The notes: generated from the sequence alone by a model not told the origin. DNA of 64,000 bases from Olsenella timonensis (GCF_900119915.1 NZ_LT635455.1:1922001-1986000), one strand, 5' to 3'; shown: positions 40,997 through 49,633, counted from the stretch's first letter. Numbers and translations: made by a program.

Positions 40997-41803
40997 TCAG
41001 CGCCAGTAGGCGGCATGCGGCGCGATGGCCGCGGCGACCGCGCCCGCACCGACGACCTCCCTGCTGAGCGGCGTCGCGCGGACCGTGCCCAGGCAGCTCG
41101 ACCCCACGCCCTCCTCCTCGAGCGCGCGCTCGAGGGCCCGCAGCGAGCGGACGTCCCCCGCCTCGGCGAGGGCGTGGACGAGCGGCCCCTCGTTTCCCGC
41201 CACGGTCGCGACGGCGCGGGCGAGGCGCCCCGTGAGCGCGGCGGGGGCGTTGCCGCGGGCGAGCTGGGTGAGCTCGCCGCGTGCGAGCAGGTAGAGGCCG
41301 CGCTCCCCGGTCACGCGCATGCGTAGGCTCGCCGCGGCGCGGCCGATCAGGCCCGCGCGGGGCGTCCTGCGGCGGCGCGCGGAGAGGGGCGCGGACGCGG
41401 CGGGGACGACGAGCAGACGGACGTGCGCGGCGAGCTCCGCGAGGGCGGCGGCGGCCTCGGGGGCGGGGACGTCGAGGTGACGGTAGCGCGCGGCGCGGTC
41501 CACCAGCATCCCCGTCGCCGCCGAGGCGGAGCCGGAGTCGACGACGCTCACCTCGCAGACGTCGGCGCACGCCTCCGCCGCGATCTTCGCGCCGTCCACG
41601 ACGGGCGAGAAGAGCGCGGCGGAATGGATCGAGATCACCTGCGGGAAGCCCCTTCCGGCGAGGTCGCGGTAGACGCGCCCGAGGGTGCCCGCCGCGTCTC
41701 GCGCGTCATCCAGGCGCAGCGGGACGACCCCCGCCCTCTCGAGGAACGAGAGGGGGAGGTCGCTCGTCTCGTCACAGACGATCGCATAGTCCTTCTCGGC
41801 CAC
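40997..41803 (-). CDS. Divergent DegV-family lipid-binding protein
   Basis: 268 residues. The N-terminal DegV segment is YAIVCDETSDLPLSFLERAG with VVPLRLDDARD, where the usual DST/DSTAD motif is DETSD. ISIHSAALFSPVVDGAKIAA and VSVVDSGSASAATGMLVDRA match the first domain. The second domain is Ala/Arg-rich and degenerate (APLSARRRRTPRAG), so fatty-acid binding and its FakB-like role are less certain. GTG start at 41803 with GGGAGG. It lies 13 nt after purA and 51 nt before purD. Confidence 0.75.
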   Translation of the reverse strand: MAEKDYAIVCDETSDLPLSFLERAGVVPLRLDDARDAAGTLGRVYRDLAGRGFPQVISIHSAALFSPVVDGAKIAAEACADVCEVSVVDSGSASAATGMLVDRAARYRHLDVPAPEAAAALAELAAHVRLLVVPAASAPLSARRRRTPRAGLIGRAAASLRMRVTGERGLYLLARGELTQLARGNAPAALTGRLARAVATVAGNEGPLVHALAEAGDVRSLRALERALEEEGVGSSCLGTVRATPLSREVVGAGAVAAAIAPHAAYWR

Positions 41804-41816
41804 GCGGGCCTCCCGA

Positions 41817-43097
41817 CTAGTGCCAGTAGCGGTCGATGGTCTGCTCGCGGTCCGGGCCGACGGTGATGATGGACACGCGCACGCCAGCGAGCTGCTCGAG
41901 GAAGTCGATGTAGTCCTTGGCCTCGCGCGGGAGCTGGTAGAAGTTGCGGATCCCGGAGATGTCGCACTTCCAGCCGGGCAGCGTCTCGTAGACCGGCCTG
42001 GCGTGGTAGAAGACGCTCTGGTGCTCGGGCACGGTGCGGTACTCCACGCCGTCGCACTCGTAGGCGACGCAGACCTTGATCTCGTCGAGGCAGCCGAGGA
42101 CGTCGAGCTTGGTGATGGCAAGGTCGGTCAGGCCGTTCACGCGCGCGGCGTAGTTGACCACGACGGCGTCGTACCAGCCGCAGCGGCGCTTGCGCCCGGT
42201 CGTCACGCCAAACTCGTGGCCGACCTCGCCGAGCTTGTCACCCACCTCGTCGAAGAGCTCCGTGGGGAACGGGCCGGAGCCCACGCGCGTGAGGTAGGCC
42301 TTGGCGACGCCGAGCACGCGGTCGATGTTGGTGGGGCCCACGCCCGAGCCGGTGACGGCGCCGCCGGCGGTGCAGTTGGAGCTGGTAACAAAGGGGTAGG
42401 TGCCGTGGTCGATGTCGAGCATCGTGGCCTGGGCGCCCTCGAAGAGGATGTTCTTGCCGGCCTCGAGCTGCTCGTTCAGGAAGAGGCTGCTCTCCACGAT
42501 GTAGGGGCGGATGCGCTCGGCGTACGGCAGGTACGTCTCGCAGATCTGCTCGACGGTGTAGGTGGGCAGCTCGTAGACCTTCTCGAGGATGGGGTTGGTG
42601 TAGGCGAGCGCGCTCTCGAGCTTCTGGCGGAAGATCTTCTCGTCCAGCATGTCCTGGATGCGCAGGCCGGTGCGGTTCATCTTGTCCATGTAGCAGGGAC
42701 CGACGCCGCGCTTGGTGGTGCCGATGAGGTTCTTGCCGAGCTTCTTCTCGTGCGCGCCGTCGAGGTCCTTGTGGTAGGGCATGACGATGTGCGCGTTGCC
42801 GGAGATCTTGAGGCGGTCGGCAGAGATGCCCTGCTCGGCGAGCATGTCGATCTCCTGGAGCAGGATCTCCGGGTCGACGATGCAGCCGTTGCCGATCACG
42901 GGGTAGGTGCCCTCGTACATGACGCCCGAGGGGACCTGGTGCAGCGCCAGCTTCTTGCCGTTGGCGATGACGGTGTGGCCGGCGTTGGCGCCACCGGCGT
43001 AGCGGCAGACCACGTCAAAGTCGCCGGAGATGAGGTCGGTGACCTTGCCCTTTCCCTCGTCGCCCCACTGAGTTCCCACGAGCACCGATGCCGACAT
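41817..43097 (-). CDS. purA: Adenylosuccinate synthetase
   Basis: 426 residues, GTP-dependent first step from IMP to AMP. Landmarks: VLVGTQWGDEGKGKVTDLIS at the start, RYAGGANAGHTVIANGKKLA, LIGTTKRGVGPCYMDKMNRT, NILFEGAQATMLDIDHGTYP, TRVGSGPFPTELFDEVGD, TTGRKRRCGWYDAVVVNYAA and SIITVGPDREQTI. Usual length. The ATG at 43097 has AAGGGG upstream. First gene of purA-degV-purD. Confidence 0.97.
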   Translation of the reverse strand: MSASVLVGTQWGDEGKGKVTDLISGDFDVVCRYAGGANAGHTVIANGKKLALHQVPSGVMYEGTYPVIGNGCIVDPEILLQEIDMLAEQGISADRLKISGNAHIVMPYHKDLDGAHEKKLGKNLIGTTKRGVGPCYMDKMNRTGLRIQDMLDEKIFRQKLESALAYTNPILEKVYELPTYTVEQICETYLPYAERIRPYIVESSLFLNEQLEAGKNILFEGAQATMLDIDHGTYPFVTSSNCTAGGAVTGSGVGPTNIDRVLGVAKAYLTRVGSGPFPTELFDEVGDKLGEVGHEFGVTTGRKRRCGWYDAVVVNYAARVNGLTDLAITKLDVLGCLDEIKVCVAYECDGVEYRTVPEHQSVFYHARPVYETLPGWKCDISGIRNFYQLPREAKDYIDFLEQLAGVRVSIITVGPDREQTIDRYWH

Positions 43098-43191
43098 GTG
43101 CGCCCCTTCGTCGCGATTCACATACGAAGCCATATTATACGGCACCCTCGCCCCAACCGCCGATGGGAGCGGCCCCTGGACGCACCCGCAT

Positions 43192-43319
43192 CATTATCTG
43201 GGTACTTTTTCGCAGACGGCCGAAGTACGGCCTGACGACTACCATTTTCCTACCTGCGGCTTTTCCGACGCGGTCGAGTCGAATACTTGAGGGTAGGCCA
43301 AAAAAGTACCCAGATAATG
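43192..43319. repeat. Long inverted-repeat pair CATTATCTGGGTAC with GTACTT/AAGTAC sub-hairpins
   Basis: CATTATCTGGGTAC (43192-43205) is the exact inverse of 43306-43319, 100 nt away. Each arm runs on into T5-6 then CGC/GGC, and each encloses a small GTACTT...AAGTA(C/T) hairpin (43202-43228 and 43284-43309). It fills the purA-dnaB gap (43098-43344), which has no gene. Confidence 0.85.
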
Positions 43320-43344
43320 CACGACCCGCCAGATTCCCCGGAGC

Positions 43345-44727
43345 CTAGTCGTGGAAGCTGTCGACCTCCACGAACTTGGTCGACCCGGGCAGGAACGTGA
43401 GCGGGATGTCGGCCAGCGCGCCGGAGCGGTTCTTGGCGATGATGAAGGTCGTCTCGTTCATCGGGGGGCGGTCGTCGCGCGCGGCCTCGTCCTCGTTCAT
43501 CGAGCGGTCGAGCAGCGCGACGATGTCGGCGTCCTGCTCGATGGAGCCGGACTCTCGGAGGTCGGAGAGCTGCGGCCGCTTGCCGGTGCGGTTCTCGACG
43601 GTACGGTTGAGCTGCGAGAGCGCGACGACCGGGACGCCGAGGTCCTTGGCCATGATCTTGATGCCGCGGCTCATCTCCGAGACCTCGGTCGCGCGGCTGT
43701 CGGCGCGACGCTGCCCGGCGGGCGGCGAGATGAGCTGCAGGTAGTCGACCACGACGAGCCCGAGCGGCTTGCCGTGCAGGATGCGGCGCGCCTTGGCGCG
43801 GATCTCGGTCACGGTGGTGCCGGGCGTGTCGTCGATCACGATGTCGAGCTGGGCGAGCTCGTTGGTCGCCTGGAGGATCTGCGGCCACTGCTCGTTCCTG
43901 ATGTTGGCGGAGCGGATGTCGTGCAGGCCCACGCGCGCGTTGGCGGCGAGCAGACGCTGGGCGATCTCCACGTGGGACATCTCGAGGGAGAAGAACGCGA
44001 CCGAGGCGCCCGCAAAGGCGGCGTTGGTCGCCAGGTTGAGCGCGAACGACGTCTTGCCCACGCCGGGCCGGGCGCCGATGACGATCATCTGGCCGGGGCG
44101 CAGGCCGGCGAGGGTCTCGTCGATGCGCGGGAAGCCGGTGGAGACGCCGAGGACGCGGTCCTTGTTCGCCGCGTTGGCGCCGAGCTCCTCATACAGCTCG
44201 CCCATGATCTGCTCGAGCGAGAGCTCGGTGGAGCGGACGTCTCGGTTGGTGACGTCAAGCAGCAGACGCTCCGCCTTGTCGACGACCTCCTTGGTGTCCT
44301 CGGGCGCGTCGAAGGCGAGCGCGGAGATCTGGGCGGCGGCGTTGATCATCTTGCGCAGCGTGGTGTCGCGATGGAGCATCTCCACGTGACGGCGCCACCC
44401 CACGAACGCGAGCGAGTTGGTGCCGAGGCCCAGAAGGAAGCTCCGGCCCCCCACGCGATCAAGCTCGCCGGTGCTCTTGAGGTAGTCGGCGAGCGAGATG
44501 GTGTCGATGGGGAGGTTCTTGTCGAACATCTCGCGCATCGCCACGAAGACTGTGCGGTTGGACGGCTGGTAGAAGTCATCCGGCTCGAGCGCGATCAGGC
44601 ATTCCTGAAGAACGTCGACCGAAACCATCATCGCCGACAGGACCGAGGTCTCCGCCTCTGCGTCCTGCGGCATGGCCATGCCGCCCTCCACCGTCATGCG
44701 CGTGGGGTTGACGTCATAGTCGCTCAT
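43345..44727 (-). CDS. dnaB: Replicative DNA helicase DnaB
   Basis: 460 residues. N-terminal DnaB domain (MPQDAEAETSVLSAMMVSVD), then the RecA-like motor: Walker A IVIGARPGVGKTSFALNLAT, VAFFSLEMSHVEIAQRLLAA, Walker B LGLVVVDYLQLISPP, and VPVVALSQLNRTVENRTGKR with DLRESGSIEQDADIVALLDR. No intein. The C-terminus (LPGSTKFVEVDSFHD) is typical. The ATG at 44727 follows GGAGGAGG. Upstream is a 480-nt gene-free interval with a candidate promoter. Confidence 0.97.
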   Translation of the reverse strand: MSDYDVNPTRMTVEGGMAMPQDAEAETSVLSAMMVSVDVLQECLIALEPDDFYQPSNRTVFVAMREMFDKNLPIDTISLADYLKSTGELDRVGGRSFLLGLGTNSLAFVGWRRHVEMLHRDTTLRKMINAAAQISALAFDAPEDTKEVVDKAERLLLDVTNRDVRSTELSLEQIMGELYEELGANAANKDRVLGVSTGFPRIDETLAGLRPGQMIVIGARPGVGKTSFALNLATNAAFAGASVAFFSLEMSHVEIAQRLLAANARVGLHDIRSANIRNEQWPQILQATNELAQLDIVIDDTPGTTVTEIRAKARRILHGKPLGLVVVDYLQLISPPAGQRRADSRATEVSEMSRGIKIMAKDLGVPVVALSQLNRTVENRTGKRPQLSDLRESGSIEQDADIVALLDRSMNEDEAARDDRPPMNETTFIIAKNRSGALADIPLTFLPGSTKFVEVDSFHD

Positions 44728-45030
44728 GGTCCGGGCCTCCTCCCGATCTTGTCGCGTCCGACCATTCTAGCGCGTGGCGGGCGCCCGGGGCGACGCGCAG
44801 AGCCGGCGAGAAGAACGCGCAGCTCCCCCTCTTTTGTGCCGCTGTCAAGGCGTTATTTCGGGCGCTCGGCCTTCTACACGGCGAGGACCAAACCCCGTAC
44901 CGTCTGAACGGCGAATTTGCACTCTTTCTACGTTTTCAACAAATTTTTTTCGCGCGGTTTGGTCACGTTGTCAACGAGTTTTCGACAATTCTTGCGGCCG
45001 CCAGAGGCTTGAAGGGCATGCGGCGAGGCC

Positions 45031-45058
45031 GATATAAGACCATGTACCATTCTGTAAA
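45031..45058 (-). promoter_or_regulatory. Candidate promoter upstream of dnaB
   Basis: Minus strand: TTTACA (45053-45058), 16 nt, TATATC (45031-45036). It would give a leader of nearly 300 nt before dnaB. The region 44890-45000 in that leader is AT-rich with TTGTC...GACAA repeats, and no gene is seen there. Confidence 0.4.
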
Positions 45059-45098
45059 ACCGCAGGTAGACAGTGGTCTTCTTGAAAAGAACCAGAAG

Positions 45099-45133
45099 AA
45101 CGCCCCAGGTGACGGCGTGTCGCCCGGGGCGTT
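45099..45133 (-). terminator. Terminator of the rpsF-rplI operon
   Basis: AACGCCCC (45099-45106) and GGGGCGTT (45126-45133), with inner GG/CC, form a stem. On the minus strand it is followed by the U-rich CTTCTGGTTCTTTTC. It lies ~75 nt past the rplI stop. Confidence 0.75.
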
Positions 45134-45208
45134 CCCTTACTTTGAGCTGACCTGCAGTTATTGTAGAATCCCGCAGCTCAGAAAAGTGTTCGTCGAAAAG
45201 TGCCGGAA

Positions 45209-45733
45209 CTACTCGGCGCTCTCCTCCGCGACCTCCTCGACGGCCTCGTCGGCCTCGGCCTCGGCAGCCTCGGCGGCGGGCTCCTCCTCGGTCACGCCCA
45301 CCAGGACGTTGACCGTGGCCGTGATCTCACGGTAGAGGTTGACCTCGACGGCGTGCTTACCGGAGGTCTTGATGTTGTTGCCGCGGCCGACGCGCTTGCG
45401 GTCGACCTCCAGGCCGAGCTGGGCCTGGATGGCATCGGCGATCTGCGCGGGGGTGACGGAGCCGAAGAGCTGGCCCTCCTCGCCGATCTTGGCGTCGACG
45501 GTCACCGACTTGCCATCGAGGGCGGCCTTGGTGGCCTCGGCGGCGGCGATGCGCTCCGCCTCGCGCTTCTCGATGTTGTGACGACGCTCCTCGAGCTGCT
45601 TGATGTTGCCCGGGGTGGCGGGCTGGGCGATCTTGTTGGGGAACAGGTAGTTCTCCGCGAAGCCCTGGGCGACGTCCACGACGTCACCCTCGCCGCCCTT
45701 GCCCCGAAGCTCACTCAAGAGAATGACCTTCAT
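45209..45733 (-). CDS. rplI: 50S ribosomal protein L9
   Basis: 174 residues. N-terminal L9 domain: MKVILLSELRGKGGEGDVVD, then VAQGFAENYLFPNKIAQPAT; a long connecting helix (EERRHNIEKREAERIAAAEA); a C-terminal domain with LFGSVTPAQIADAI and HAVEVNLYREITATVNVLV. An acidic Glu/Ala tail (~25 residues) extends the usual ~150. The ATG at 45733 follows AGGAGTGTC-type sequence. Last gene of the rpsF cluster. Confidence 0.96.
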   Translation of the reverse strand: MKVILLSELRGKGGEGDVVDVAQGFAENYLFPNKIAQPATPGNIKQLEERRHNIEKREAERIAAAEATKAALDGKSVTVDAKIGEEGQLFGSVTPAQIADAIQAQLGLEVDRKRVGRGNNIKTSGKHAVEVNLYREITATVNVLVGVTEEEPAAEAAEAEADEAVEEVAEESAE

Positions 45734-45767
45734 GAGACACTCCTTCGTTCGGCCGGTCTCCCGGCCG

Positions 45768-46826
45768 CTAGTCCTGCATCGCCTGGCCCGAGGCGCCCGG
45801 ACGCCCGCCACGCTCGAGGTGGCGGAAGTTGGCCCAGACGTCGACGAGGCCCGCGATGGTCAATACGACGAACTGTACCTCCAGATAGAGCGCAACCACT
45901 CCCACGAGCACCCGGCCGAGGGGGCCGATGCCCTTGTCGCGCGCGACCCACGCGAGGACGGCCAGCCCCTGTGCCGCGAGGGCGAACCTCACGGACAGGG
46001 CGACGTTCGCCGAGACGGCGAGCGCGACCCGGGAGAGGGTCCCGTCGACGGAGAGCGCGAGCGCGATGCCGGCGATCGACGCCACGAAGACCGCGACCAC
46101 CCACAGGGGCAGGTCGAAGTCGGCGAGGCGGGGGAGCCGCGCGGCCTCCGCGCCGTAGGCCCTCGACGCAACGAGCGCGCCGAGGAGCGCCGAGACGCAC
46201 AAGGCCCCGGCGGCCACGACATAGGCAACCGGCCAGACGAGCGCCAGCGCCGCGAACACGGCGTCGACCTGCTCGCCGACGCCCGTCAGGGCGTCGATCT
46301 GGCGCTGGTAGGTGTCGAGCATCGCGCCGATGCCCGCGGACAGCGTGCTTCCGCTGGACAGGGCGGCGAGCTCGTCGGCCCCGATCAGCGCGAGGGCGAC
46401 GAGGGCCACCGCGGCGCACAGGGCACCCGGGGTCAGCCGGCCCGCCGTCGCGAGCTCGGAGACGGCAAGGGCCGCCAGGCAGGCGACGACGGACGACACG
46501 ACCGCCGAGACGCCTCCCGCGAGCGCCAGGGCCACCGCCGGAACGAGCGCGGCGGCCAGACACGAGACCCGGGCGCGCGTGCCCCCCGCCGGGGCCACGG
46601 CGAAGTAGCCGTACCCGACGAAGGCGGGCCCGACGAAGGAAAGCGTCGAGCTCGCGACCGCGCCGCCGAGCGCGCAGAAGAAGACCCCGGCGAGAAGCGA
46701 CGGGCGCGCGTTCTGCTCGCCCTGCCCCCCTGCCTGGGCGCGAGGGACTATGCCCCGCTCCTGGCGCGCTGCCCCCGCGACGCCCTGCGGCACCGGGGGT
46801 CGGTCGTTGTTGGTCCAGCCGGCCAT
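45768..46826 (-). CDS. DUF2232-like polytopic membrane protein
   Basis: 352 residues. After ~45 basic/polar residues it is almost entirely hydrophobic helices (VSCLAAALVPAVALALAGGV, VALVALALIGADELAALSSG, VWPVAYVVAAGALCVSALLG, LPLWVVAVFVASIAGIALAL, VLVGVVALYLEVQFVVLTIA). Position between rpsR and rplI is where the YybS/DUF2232 protein is found in Gram-positives; the assignment rests on this and on the fold, not on a sharp motif. The ATG is at 46826, 24 nt after rpsR. Function unknown. Confidence 0.7.
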   Translation of the reverse strand: MAGWTNNDRPPVPQGVAGAARQERGIVPRAQAGGQGEQNARPSLLAGVFFCALGGAVASSTLSFVGPAFVGYGYFAVAPAGGTRARVSCLAAALVPAVALALAGGVSAVVSSVVACLAALAVSELATAGRLTPGALCAAVALVALALIGADELAALSSGSTLSAGIGAMLDTYQRQIDALTGVGEQVDAVFAALALVWPVAYVVAAGALCVSALLGALVASRAYGAEAARLPRLADFDLPLWVVAVFVASIAGIALALSVDGTLSRVALAVSANVALSVRFALAAQGLAVLAWVARDKGIGPLGRVLVGVVALYLEVQFVVLTIAGLVDVWANFRHLERGGRPGASGQAMQD

Positions 46827-46850
46827 TGGCTGCAGTCTATCCTCCGCGGG

Positions 46851-47123
46851 TTAGCCGCGGTTACGGCCGCCGCGGCTGGAGACCACGGGGACGGTGTAGG
46901 GGAGAAGCGCCATCTCACGGGCGCGCTTGATGGCAAGCGCGATGTCGTGCTGGTGCTGCGTGCAGGCGCCAGTGACGCGGCGCGGCTTGATCTTGCCGCG
47001 GTCGGTCATGTACTTGCGGAGGAGCTGCACATCCTTGTAGTCGATGTACTCGGTGCCCTCCTTGCAGAACTGGCAGTACTTGCGACGCGGCTGGCGCTGA
47101 AAATCCTGCTTCTGCTGAGCCAT
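46851..47123 (-). CDS. rpsR: 30S ribosomal protein S18
   Basis: 90 residues. Core: [40 protein letters not shown] and [24 protein letters not shown]. The Cys set (CQFC, CTQH) fits the C+ zinc-type S18 of many actinobacteria and Firmicutes. It sits 42 nt after ssb. Confidence 0.96.
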   Translation of the reverse strand: MAQQKQDFQRQPRRKYCQFCKEGTEYIDYKDVQLLRKYMTDRGKIKPRRVTGACTQHQHDIALAIKRAREMALLPYTVPVVSSRGGRNRG

Positions 47124-47165
47124 GTCTTCTTGCCTTTCTGTTGGCGGCCCGGGGCCGCCGGATGG

Positions 47166-47645
47166 TTAGAACGGGATGTCCTCGTCGTAGACCTCGGCCG
47201 ACGGCGGGGTCTGGACAGGCGGGGCGTAGGTCGGCTGGGACGCGGCGGGCGCGGGGGCGGCGTAGCGGGGCGCCTGCTCCTGCTGGAACGCCGGCGCACC
47301 CCCGCCCTGCTGGTTCCTCGAGGAGAGGAACTCCACCTCGTCGACGACGACCTCGAGCTTGCTGCGACGCTGCCCGTCCTTCGTCTCCCAGGAGCTGTAG
47401 CGAAGCTTGCCCTCGACGGCAACCTTCGAGCCCTTGGAGAGGAAGCGGGAGAGCGGTTCTGCGCGGGCGCCGAAGACAACGCAGTCGACGAAGTTGGGGT
47501 AGTCCTCCCACTCGCCGCTCTGCGGGTTGCGGCGACGGTCGTTCACGGCGACGCCGAACGAGAGGATCGACGTGCCGCTGCCCGTGGCGCGCAGCTCCGG
47601 GTCGCGGGTCAGGTTGCCCGAGATGTTCACCCTGTTGATGCTCAT
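47166..47645 (-). CDS. ssb: Single-stranded DNA-binding protein
   Basis: 159 residues. OB fold: SINRVNISGNLTRDPELRAT, SILSFGVAVNDRRRNPQSGE, WEDYPNFVDCVVFGARAEPL and KGSKVAVEGKLRYSSWETKD. A Gln/Ala/Pro-rich linker leads to the acidic tip DEDIPF that recruits partner proteins. It is coupled with rpsF upstream and rpsR downstream. Confidence 0.96.
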   Translation of the reverse strand: MSINRVNISGNLTRDPELRATGSGTSILSFGVAVNDRRRNPQSGEWEDYPNFVDCVVFGARAEPLSRFLSKGSKVAVEGKLRYSSWETKDGQRRSKLEVVVDEVEFLSSRNQQGGGAPAFQQEQAPRYAAPAPAASQPTYAPPVQTPPSAEVYDEDIPF

Positions 47646-47685
47646 GGTCTCGCTCCCTCCTGCGGGCGTGTGCCCGCGCTTCCAC

Positions 47686-47976
47686 CTACTCCTTGTCGGT
47701 GCGGCGCACGATCATGTGACGCTTGACGGCGTCGTTGATGCGCAGAACTCGGTCGAGCTCGGCGATCACCGTGGGATCTGCGTGGAAGTTGATGAGGGTG
47801 TAGTCGCCCTCCGTGAGATCGTCGACCTCAAAGGCGAGCTTGCGCTTGCCCCAGTCCTCGACGCTGTCGACCTTGCCGGTCTCGCCGAGCGCAACCTCGA
47901 TGCGCTTCATGACGGCGGCACGAGTCTCCTCGTTGCACGTGGGGTCGACAAAATACAGCAGTTCATAGGCCTTCAT
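47686..47976 (-). CDS. rpsF: 30S ribosomal protein S6
   Basis: 96 residues. MKAYELLYFVDPTCNEETRA, VDSVEDWGKRKLAFEVDDLT, EGDYTLINFHADPTVIAELD and LRINDAVKRHMIVRR are the S6 ferredoxin-like fold. The ATG at 47976 follows AGAGGAGGTG. First gene of the cluster; a promoter lies at 48049-48077. S6-S18 leader RNA autoregulation is known in many bacteria; the short leader here (~70 nt) was not resolved. Confidence 0.96.
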   Translation of the reverse strand: MKAYELLYFVDPTCNEETRAAVMKRIEVALGETGKVDSVEDWGKRKLAFEVDDLTEGDYTLINFHADPTVIAELDRVLRINDAVKRHMIVRRTDKE

Positions 47977-48048
47977 GTGTTTCACCTCCTCTGGGCTAAT
48001 GGCCCCGGGTCGTGAAGGACGCCCGGAGCAGGAAAGGTTCGGCGAAGC

Positions 48049-48077
48049 ATCATAGCACATAAGGGCTACCTGCTAAA
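48049..48077 (-). promoter_or_regulatory. Promoter of the rpsF-ssb-rpsR-DUF2232-rplI operon
   Basis: Minus strand: TTTAGC (48072-48077), 17 nt, TATGAT (48049-48054). A start point near 48042 gives a ~65-nt leader to rpsF. Confidence 0.5.
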
Positions 48078-48188
48078 ACCTTCCACATCCCGTTGTCTGT
48101 GATGGTACGGGTGGGCGCTGACACGAATTGGCACACTGCCTTCCAGGTGGCTGTCACGCAGGCGAGAAGAACGAGGTCAGACGGCACA

Positions 48189-48218
48189 TGGCGCCACATC
48201 CCGCGGGATGCGGCGCCA
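48189..48218. other. Stable hairpin in the DUF4013-rpsF gap
   Basis: TGGCGCCACATCCC and GGGATGCGGCGCCA (48189-48218) pair with one A-C mismatch over a 2-nt loop. It lies ~30 nt after the DUF4013 gene stop and could stop its transcript, although no U-run follows. Confidence 0.6.
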
Positions 48219-48248
48219 TACGGAACCACGATTTCTCCATGAGTAGAG

Positions 48249-49295
48249 CTACTGGGGGTCGTCCTTCTCGGGGGAGTCGTCCGGGTCTGTGGTCACGGGG
48301 CCGAGGAGGATGGGCCCTGCGGAGAAGGGCTCTGGCTCGGCGGCGTCAACGGGAGACGGATCGGGCGCGGCGGGCTCGGTCGGGCGCGGCTCGGACGGCG
48401 CGCTCTCCGTGGGCGCCGTCTGCCACGGCTCGGCGGCGGCGGGCGCCTTCGGCTGCGCCTGCTGCGCGGCCCCGGGCAGCGGGTCCTCGTCGCGGCCCCA
48501 GGCGGCGACGTTGAACTGCCGCATCCACAGCCCCGTGGCCGTGTAGCCGAGCATCATCATGACAATCCCGCAGATGCCGGAGACCACTGAGAGCACCACC
48601 ATCCACGGTCCCATGGTGGAGAGCACGGTGACGATAATCTGGAAGAAGACGGCCATGCGCGTGGACGCCGACATGATGGCGTCGAACTCCGCAACGTAGT
48701 CGGCAAAGTAGATGAGCTGCGGAACCACGTTCACGAGCGCCAGGAGCACGAGCACCGCGCTCACCAGCCAGAGGACCGCGGCGGCGGCAATCTGCATGCC
48801 GAGGATCCTCATGAGCCCGCCGATGTCACTTCTCACCATCTGCCAGACGGTCGGGACGCGCAGACCGGCAACGATCTTCTGGTAGATGGTCGCGCGCAGG
48901 GCAGCCACCATGATCACGATGCCGAGGAACAGCGAGCAGACCATCCACACGAAGGCAAGGAGCGGACCTATGAGCGGAACAATCCCCAGCACGGCCGTGA
49001 CGAGCGACGAGCCGAGGTTCCACACGAGCGTCACCACGAAGACGCGCCAGCCGCTCGCGATGCAGGCGCCGACGCGCACGCTCTTCTGCTTGGGCGCGGC
49101 GTTCACGCCCCAGGCGGTGAGGCGCGCCCACTCCACCACGTAGCCCATGACGCCGAGCATGCCCACCACCGGGACGAGCAGCGCGGCGAACATGACAAGA
49201 ACCGGCTTGATCCAGCCGCGGTCGCGCGTGAGCAGCGCCCACGACCGCGCAAAGTACCGATTTGGCCTGAAGCCCTCGAGCTCGGCGTCGTTCAT
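48249..49295 (-). CDS. DUF4013-type polytopic membrane protein
   Basis: 348 residues. Family pattern: FRPNRYFARSWALLTRDRGW, IKPVLVMFAALLVPVVGMLG, YVVEWARLTAWGV, then SVRVGACIASGWRVFVVTLV and helices VPLIGPLLAFVWMVCSLFLG, AAAAVLWLVSAVLVLLALVN and VVLSVVSGICGIVMMMLGYT. The C-terminal ~70 residues are cytoplasmic and Pro/Ala/Glu-rich (SAPSEPRPTEPAAPDPSPVD). The ATG at 49295 has AGGGGGAC upstream. Function unknown. Confidence 0.78.
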   Translation of the reverse strand: MNDAELEGFRPNRYFARSWALLTRDRGWIKPVLVMFAALLVPVVGMLGVMGYVVEWARLTAWGVNAAPKQKSVRVGACIASGWRVFVVTLVWNLGSSLVTAVLGIVPLIGPLLAFVWMVCSLFLGIVIMVAALRATIYQKIVAGLRVPTVWQMVRSDIGGLMRILGMQIAAAAVLWLVSAVLVLLALVNVVPQLIYFADYVAEFDAIMSASTRMAVFFQIIVTVLSTMGPWMVVLSVVSGICGIVMMMLGYTATGLWMRQFNVAAWGRDEDPLPGAAQQAQPKAPAAAEPWQTAPTESAPSEPRPTEPAAPDPSPVDAAEPEPFSAGPILLGPVTTDPDDSPEKDDPQ

Positions 49296-49374
49296 AGCGG
49301 GTCCCCCTTCGTCGCGACTGCCTACCTGTAGGGTACCCCAGCAGACCCGCGGCTGCCCGCGGCTCTTATCGGCA

Positions 49375-49402
49375 AGAAAAAACCGGCCCCTTGGGACCGG
49401 TC
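49375..49402 (-). terminator. Terminator after the tRNA-Ser pair
   Basis: Minus strand: ACCGGTCCC, short loop, GGGGCCGGT and then TTTTTT (49375-49382). A classical intrinsic terminator, 11 nt past the tRNA-Ser(CGA) CCA end. Confidence 0.85.
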
Positions 49403-49413
49403 TGGGCGCGCGA

Positions 49414-49503
49414 TGGCGGAGGAGGAGGGATTCGAACCCTCGTACCCCCGAAGGGGTAAACGGTTTTCGAGACCGCCGCATTCAACCACTCTGCCACCCC
49501 TCC
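49414..49503 (-). tRNA. tRNA-Ser (anticodon CGA)
   Basis: A 90-nt class II tRNA including an encoded CCA. Acceptor GGAGGGG pairs with CTCCTCC (one G-T). The anticodon loop CTCGAAA gives CGA, reading UCG. Long variable arm (TACCCCTTCGGGGGTA) and T-loop GTTCGAATC are intact. It is followed by an intrinsic terminator. Confidence 0.95.
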
Positions 49504-49542
49504 GAAGGGTGACGTGGCCCCTTGCGGGGCCACGGAAAGCTC

Positions 49543-49633
49543 TGGCGGAGAGTCAGGGATTTGAACCCTGGAGACGCTTTAGGCGCCTACACGATTTCCA
49601 ATCGTGCTCCTTCGGCCACTCGGACAACTCTCC
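49543..49633 (-). tRNA. tRNA-Ser (anticodon GGA)
   Basis: 91 nt with encoded CCA. Acceptor GGAGAGT pairs with ACTCTCC. The anticodon loop TTGGAAA gives GGA, reading UCC/UCU. Variable arm and T-loop GTTCAAATC are present. A hairpin GTGGCCCC/GGGGCCAC (49514-49533) separates it from the second tRNA-Ser. A TATACT -10 lies at 49653-49658 on the minus strand. Confidence 0.95.

Noticed and set aside
40997-42121. A DegV start at 42121
   Set aside because: That frame would overlap 300 nt of purA and reads as low-complexity; GTG at 41803 has GGGAGG upstream.
44728-45208. Origin of replication (AT-rich gap next to dnaB)
   Set aside because: No cluster of TTATCCACA-like boxes is visible; the gap is explained by the dnaB leader and the rpsF-operon terminator. 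gyrA at the right edge suggests the origin is beyond 64 kb.
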